Source of the DNA: Tritrichomonas musculus
Lineage: Eukaryota; Parabasalia; Tritrichomonadida; Tritrichomonadidae
Reading direction: 5' to 3'
NCBI GenBank assembly: GCA_039105265.1
Contig: JAPFFF010000023.1
Location: 1,860,001-1,924,000 of the forward strand
DNA: 64,000 nucleotides
Shown here: positions 61,301 through 64,000 of the stretch, piece by piece
How positions within the stretch are numbered: the first letter of the stretch is position 1
Layout of the letters: every line of letters begins with the position of its first letter
The notes under the pieces: generated by a model
Seen by the model: the letters and a program-made list of their open reading frames with translations, nothing else
The model's database searches: none
Told to the model about the DNA's origin: nothing
Program-made: the position numbers and the translations under genes

Positions 61301-63336
61301 ATATTTTATTTCCTTTGTTCTGCCAGCCGACTCTGATGAAAAATATCATTCATCAAGAGTCTTTGAATTTAGCGAGCGATGAGTCTTTGATTTATACAAT
61401 TACAAAGTATAATATCGCAATGCTTTTTATGCTTGATTTAATCGGGCAAGAATTATCATCTGTTTATGAGAATGACAAATCTTGTGAGCTACCTTCATCA
61501 ATCAATTATGTTTCGAATTTGATTGATATCTTAAAATGTATTTCAGAAGGTAGTCATTTTGAAGAAAACTTCGTTGATATGTGTGGAAACAAATTGCTTG
61601 ATATCATTTTGTCACCAGAATGGAGAAGTAAAGAGCTTCTATTAGAAAAAACATCTGCATTATTTTGCTCATTAAATAATAATTTGCCAATTCGTCTTGT
61701 TCATTTGATTGGATTCATTTTGATTTCAAATTACACACATGCGTTGCCATATGTTTCTCAATTATATAAGAAATTCAGTGAGAAACAACAGGAAAACATG
61801 AATGTAATACTAATAGACTACTTCGACAAAATCATTGATGATCCAGATTCAGGAGAAATAGTCAATATGCTACTAGAAATGATGCCATCACTCGTTCAAG
61901 TCAGAAGTTTGGCGTTTTATTCAATTCTTGAACAAAAACTTGAAATGTATTCTAAACAAGAAACAAAAGATCCAGCTGATCTCAAATACATTTCATTTTT
62001 ACTTAATGAGCTTGCACCGAAGAGAGTGAATTCAATAAGCTTGAATAATGTAATTCGTGAGTCTTCAATTCCACCACATATTCAAGAAACATCTCCACCT
62101 TTTTGGAGCCTTTTTGATAAATACAAAGATATGATTATTGGTATAATTGATAAAGATCCATTTAAACTAGAGATGTTTTCATTTCTTCTTCGTTTTCCAG
62201 AGTTGATTAGTTTTTCAACACGCTCATATTACTTCAGAAAGAAGATGAAAAGTCGCATAAGGTATGAATTAACGATTTTACATGTTGATAGATCAAATTT
62301 ACTTACGACATCATTCAGAGCAATTAATAATTTATCCACATCAGATCTCATGAATTTCCTTCAAATAAAGTTCAAGAATGAAGAAGGTGTCGATCAAGAA
62401 GGATTGACAAGAGAATGGTTCACCGAACTTGCAAAAGAAATATTCAATCAAAATTACGGTCTTTTTGATTGCTCTACAAGCAATCTTAGTTACAAGCCAA
62501 ACAGTCTTTCTAGCGTCAATCCAAATCATCTTGAATACTTCAGATTTGCAGGACTGTTCATTGCACGCGCATTAATTCAAGGAATTTGTATCGATGCACA
62601 TTTAACAACCTCATTTTTGAAGCAAATTCTTCATCGTACTCCGAAATTGAATGATTTAGAAGACATCGATGAAGAAATGTACAACAGTTTAAAGTACATT
62701 CAAGATTCTGAAGATGTTGAATCATTAGAGCTTACTTTTTCTATAGATAAAGAAGAACTCGGTGTTGTAAAGACAATTCTTTTGAAAGAAAACGGAGACC
62801 AAATTTTAGTAACAAATGAAAACAAAAACGAATTCATTGAATTGCGTCAAAATTACATTTTCAGAACAATCATTGAAGATCAATTAAAAGAATTCACTAG
62901 TGCTTTCGATTCATTGATTTCTCATGAAGATATCAGAATATTCACACCAGACGAACTCGATTTGCTCATTTGTGGAATTCCTGAAATTGACGTTGATGAT
63001 TTCAGAAACCATGTTGAATATGAATTACCTTATGACAAAGACACTCCTGTAATAAAGATGTTCTTTAACGTGATTTCAAGATGGGATAATGAGAAGAAGG
63101 CAAAGCTCCTCATGTTCATGACTGGATCGTCGAGAGTCCCTTCGAACGGTTTCAAAGAATTCTGCGAAGTGTGCAGGAAACCGTTGATTATCGCTTCGGG
63201 AGGAGATAGTTCAAAATTGCCACAATCTCATACTTGCTTAAACATGCTTTGTATTCCACAATATAAAAGTGAAGAAGAATTGAATGATAAATTATTATTT
63301 GCGATATATAATGCAAATGGATATGAATTACGATAA
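58399..63336 (+). CDS. Giant HECT-type E3 ubiquitin ligase
   Basis: This 1645-residue protein ends in a complete HECT domain (about 1280-1645): YYFRKKMKSRIRYELTILHV opens it, EEGVDQEGLTREWFTELAKE follows, and SHTCLNMLCIPQY carries the catalytic cysteine Cys1613 that takes ubiquitin from an E2 as a thioester. The last residues (FAIYNANGYELR) match the C-terminal tail of the Tom1/HUWE1/Nedd4 class. The first 1250 residues are alpha-helical, armadillo-like, with no recognisable ubiquitin- or substrate-binding domain, as in Tom1/HUWE1-type ligases. It would ubiquitinate cytosolic or nuclear substrates. Reading frame is uninterrupted over 4.9 kb. Confidence 0.93.
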   Translation: MDDSLLLSITDIFEEHNLVDIIRQLYIDFENDPDEERIKDFLINLPYYLDNDLTVNTLSEFISTISICIKKLPQAFIPFLDTFYNKAQFNSNYIILFPIILSYLADIQIIQNIQDYSSFILSALKEILPQLHNESKLIIFGHEIPAQFKISLIVDLLLCADLTEQLIYDFFPFIFTNFYSKNVSNFNALIQKVLNSNTLKISPQTKESNDELYEFLLIKDFHLISKMKKETFSIVECAVAFSKSGPDIDIFGLSKETVLPFIACICVVDQKHKSRVTFSETKIADLICEGIQFIQSNSSPLNSISIDLILMNYNQLLLSKIISTDDFFRILEILSQQLLNGQYLAQKTVIINSIFKLSNKKENSTIQEQEKAFFSKYGVRIVQFILQNSDEFFNCKELKETLLKLNKFDMSEIENVILNSSDICKTIYFIENLCYNNENPVIKHSQKMSEFLMAKFNEKYESKKWADVLSIATFMKKNDFLYELEEIKTLQFPDEIKYKIEEYVPNSDESIDDILSHILSMPLPEYKSEPIRILFEKINENEEMLQMYLTFLTFKYDTIEYDVDCFVKRFAREYEKYPEKFVEAAEKTFKLVKSGNKLGKSLIRNIDFTLYSMNIPEIGSSIVTKLFNAIDERPNNHQAFFCLKSISHSYPLLFYNRQKEVFDHVFPALNDFPLLFETEVTDVQIEMLRTAYSAFSFLVSTFKLPVYVDLLVKTISKNITQYTDAQIACFFSALNYVCNDETLDIMITSLYMKCNFLEKVGEVLERKIADNSFGHWYKDTIYSFLNRTYSRLYQHNNNVLIQLEETSKFDSPICDFYIKVFISYLTFYYKTQYHIDGINHYAKDFIYESEKMRLFWLPFDHLNNRESISIKSVLNFIQKFEQIQQTEMTKYDNISPEAPYTIKMIRYIVTQPISVYRTFLFAKSSPYYQTLYERTLNTYNKCREMYNEALLHPDDYENFNIADLDQSNILFPLFCQPTLMKNIIHQESLNLASDESLIYTITKYNIAMLFMLDLIGQELSSVYENDKSCELPSSINYVSNLIDILKCISEGSHFEENFVDMCGNKLLDIILSPEWRSKELLLEKTSALFCSLNNNLPIRLVHLIGFILISNYTHALPYVSQLYKKFSEKQQENMNVILIDYFDKIIDDPDSGEIVNMLLEMMPSLVQVRSLAFYSILEQKLEMYSKQETKDPADLKYISFLLNELAPKRVNSISLNNVIRESSIPPHIQETSPPFWSLFDKYKDMIIGIIDKDPFKLEMFSFLLRFPELISFSTRSYYFRKKMKSRIRYELTILHVDRSNLLTTSFRAINNLSTSDLMNFLQIKFKNEEGVDQEGLTREWFTELAKEIFNQNYGLFDCSTSNLSYKPNSLSSVNPNHLEYFRFAGLFIARALIQGICIDAHLTTSFLKQILHRTPKLNDLEDIDEEMYNSLKYIQDSEDVESLELTFSIDKEELGVVKTILLKENGDQILVTNENKNEFIELRQNYIFRTIIEDQLKEFTSAFDSLISHEDIRIFTPDELDLLICGIPEIDVDDFRNHVEYELPYDKDTPVIKMFFNVISRWDNEKKAKLLMFMTGSSRVPSNGFKEFCEVCRKPLIIASGGDSSKLPQSHTCLNMLCIPQYKSEEELNDKLLFAIYNANGYELR

Positions 63337-64000
63337 ATTTAGAAGGAAATGCTTTGGAATTAGTATATGATAAAGTTTTTTTTTTTTTAAATAAAACTAA
63401 AGTACATTATATTAGTGAACTCTTCTATATATAATAACTTTATTTGATCTATTATGCTATGCTCAACAATTAAAGAATTAATTTTTGGTCAAATTTGCAT
63501 TGAAAAATTTTGACTGGTAATAAAATCGTGATCATATTTTGAATTAAAAATAATGCTATATTACCAATCAGCTCTAGTTAAGATTGTTATATTCTTATTC
63601 TCGAGATCATCAATTGTTTTACTTTCAATTAATCAAAAGAGATGAAAACTCACCGCATATTAGAAACGTTTTAAATTGGAATCAAAAAAAGAGTAACACC
63701 AGAATAATTTTTAATTAGTTTATATGCTCAAAAAGTGAAATTGTGTTGTTGACTCAAGTTAAATACAACTTTATCACTTCTTTCCAGCAAAAAAAGTCAT
63801 ATTATGTAGATTTGTTGTTGTTGGTCATGAATATTATATATTTTTTTCAACAAATATTGGGTATTGGCATCATAAAAGAATGAATACCTTTTAAAATTAA
63901 GTATCTGTTGTCTTTGAAAAGTTCGAATATTTAAAAAAAGATATTCAGGAAAATATTTCATTCTTTGATTGAGATATCAATATTGAAGATAAGAATTTTT
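63337..64000. other. Terminal intergenic region
   Basis: A/T-rich with a poly-T near 63377. A CTCAAAAAGTGAAATT near 63727 again shows the recurrent motif. No gene can be supported before the window ends. Confidence 0.5.

Noticed and set aside
1-64000. Spliceosomal introns of trichomonad type
   Set aside because: No GTATGT donor with a nearby ACTAACACACAG-type acceptor was noticed in or beside the genes; a systematic motif scan was not possible by eye.

Overview
The window is AT-rich nuclear DNA of an anaerobic trichomonad protist, most likely Tritrichomonas or a close relative. Genes are long, apparently intronless and on both strands. Protein content is typically trichomonad: pseudokinase/Sel1-repeat proteins, BspA-type leucine-rich repeats, Pmp-like FSxS surface-protein remnants, DUF3447-type remnants, and hydrogenosomal enzymes with short N-terminal presequences. 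This assignment comes from family content only; no rRNA or tRNA gene was found.

Layout. 1-8.7 kb: an FG-like low-complexity protein, a BspA remnant, a pseudokinase-Sel1 protein and a multi-pass membrane protein with a lipase-like domain. 8.7-11 kb: decayed coding fragments. 11-19 kb: dihydrolipoamide dehydrogenase, a non-coding dispersed repeat with inverted repeats and twin hairpins, a tail-anchored RNase D-like exonuclease, and a seven-TM protein fused to BspA repeats. 19-34.9 kb: an accessory region with two or three intact genes among remnants (DUF3447, TAF1-like, E2 ubiquitin-conjugating, Pmp-like surface protein, Sel1, several unassigned). 34.9-48.8 kb: a dense housekeeping block (OsmC peroxidase, helical-repeat protein, TM2D protein, ThrRS-like/uridine kinase, LRR protein, Dbp7/DDX31-type helicase, a second pseudokinase-Sel1 protein, a vWA protein). 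48.8-58.4 kb: a second copy of the dispersed repeat, a 1400-residue acidic-repeat protein, a TIR-bearing MITE-like element and an ACMSD-like amidohydrolase. 58.4-63.3 kb: a giant HECT ubiquitin ligase.

Functional links. DLD (11.0 kb) and OsmC (34.9 kb) both look hydrogenosomal. In Trichomonas these proteins, with the H-protein, form a peroxide-reducing pathway in which NADH electrons pass through DLD and lipoyl-H-protein to OsmC. The two pseudokinase-Sel1 proteins share one architecture and are probably scaffolds.

Most interesting items: the 7TM-LRR fusion; the tail-anchored tandem exonuclease with one dead and one live domain; the non-coding repeat present twice upstream of genes; the 0.87-kb TIR element with no coding capacity; hairpins built from an ACTTTTTGA motif that recurs near gene starts; and a 93-codon array homogenised almost to identity. 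No CRISPR array was seen, and I found no element that I could confidently call viral.
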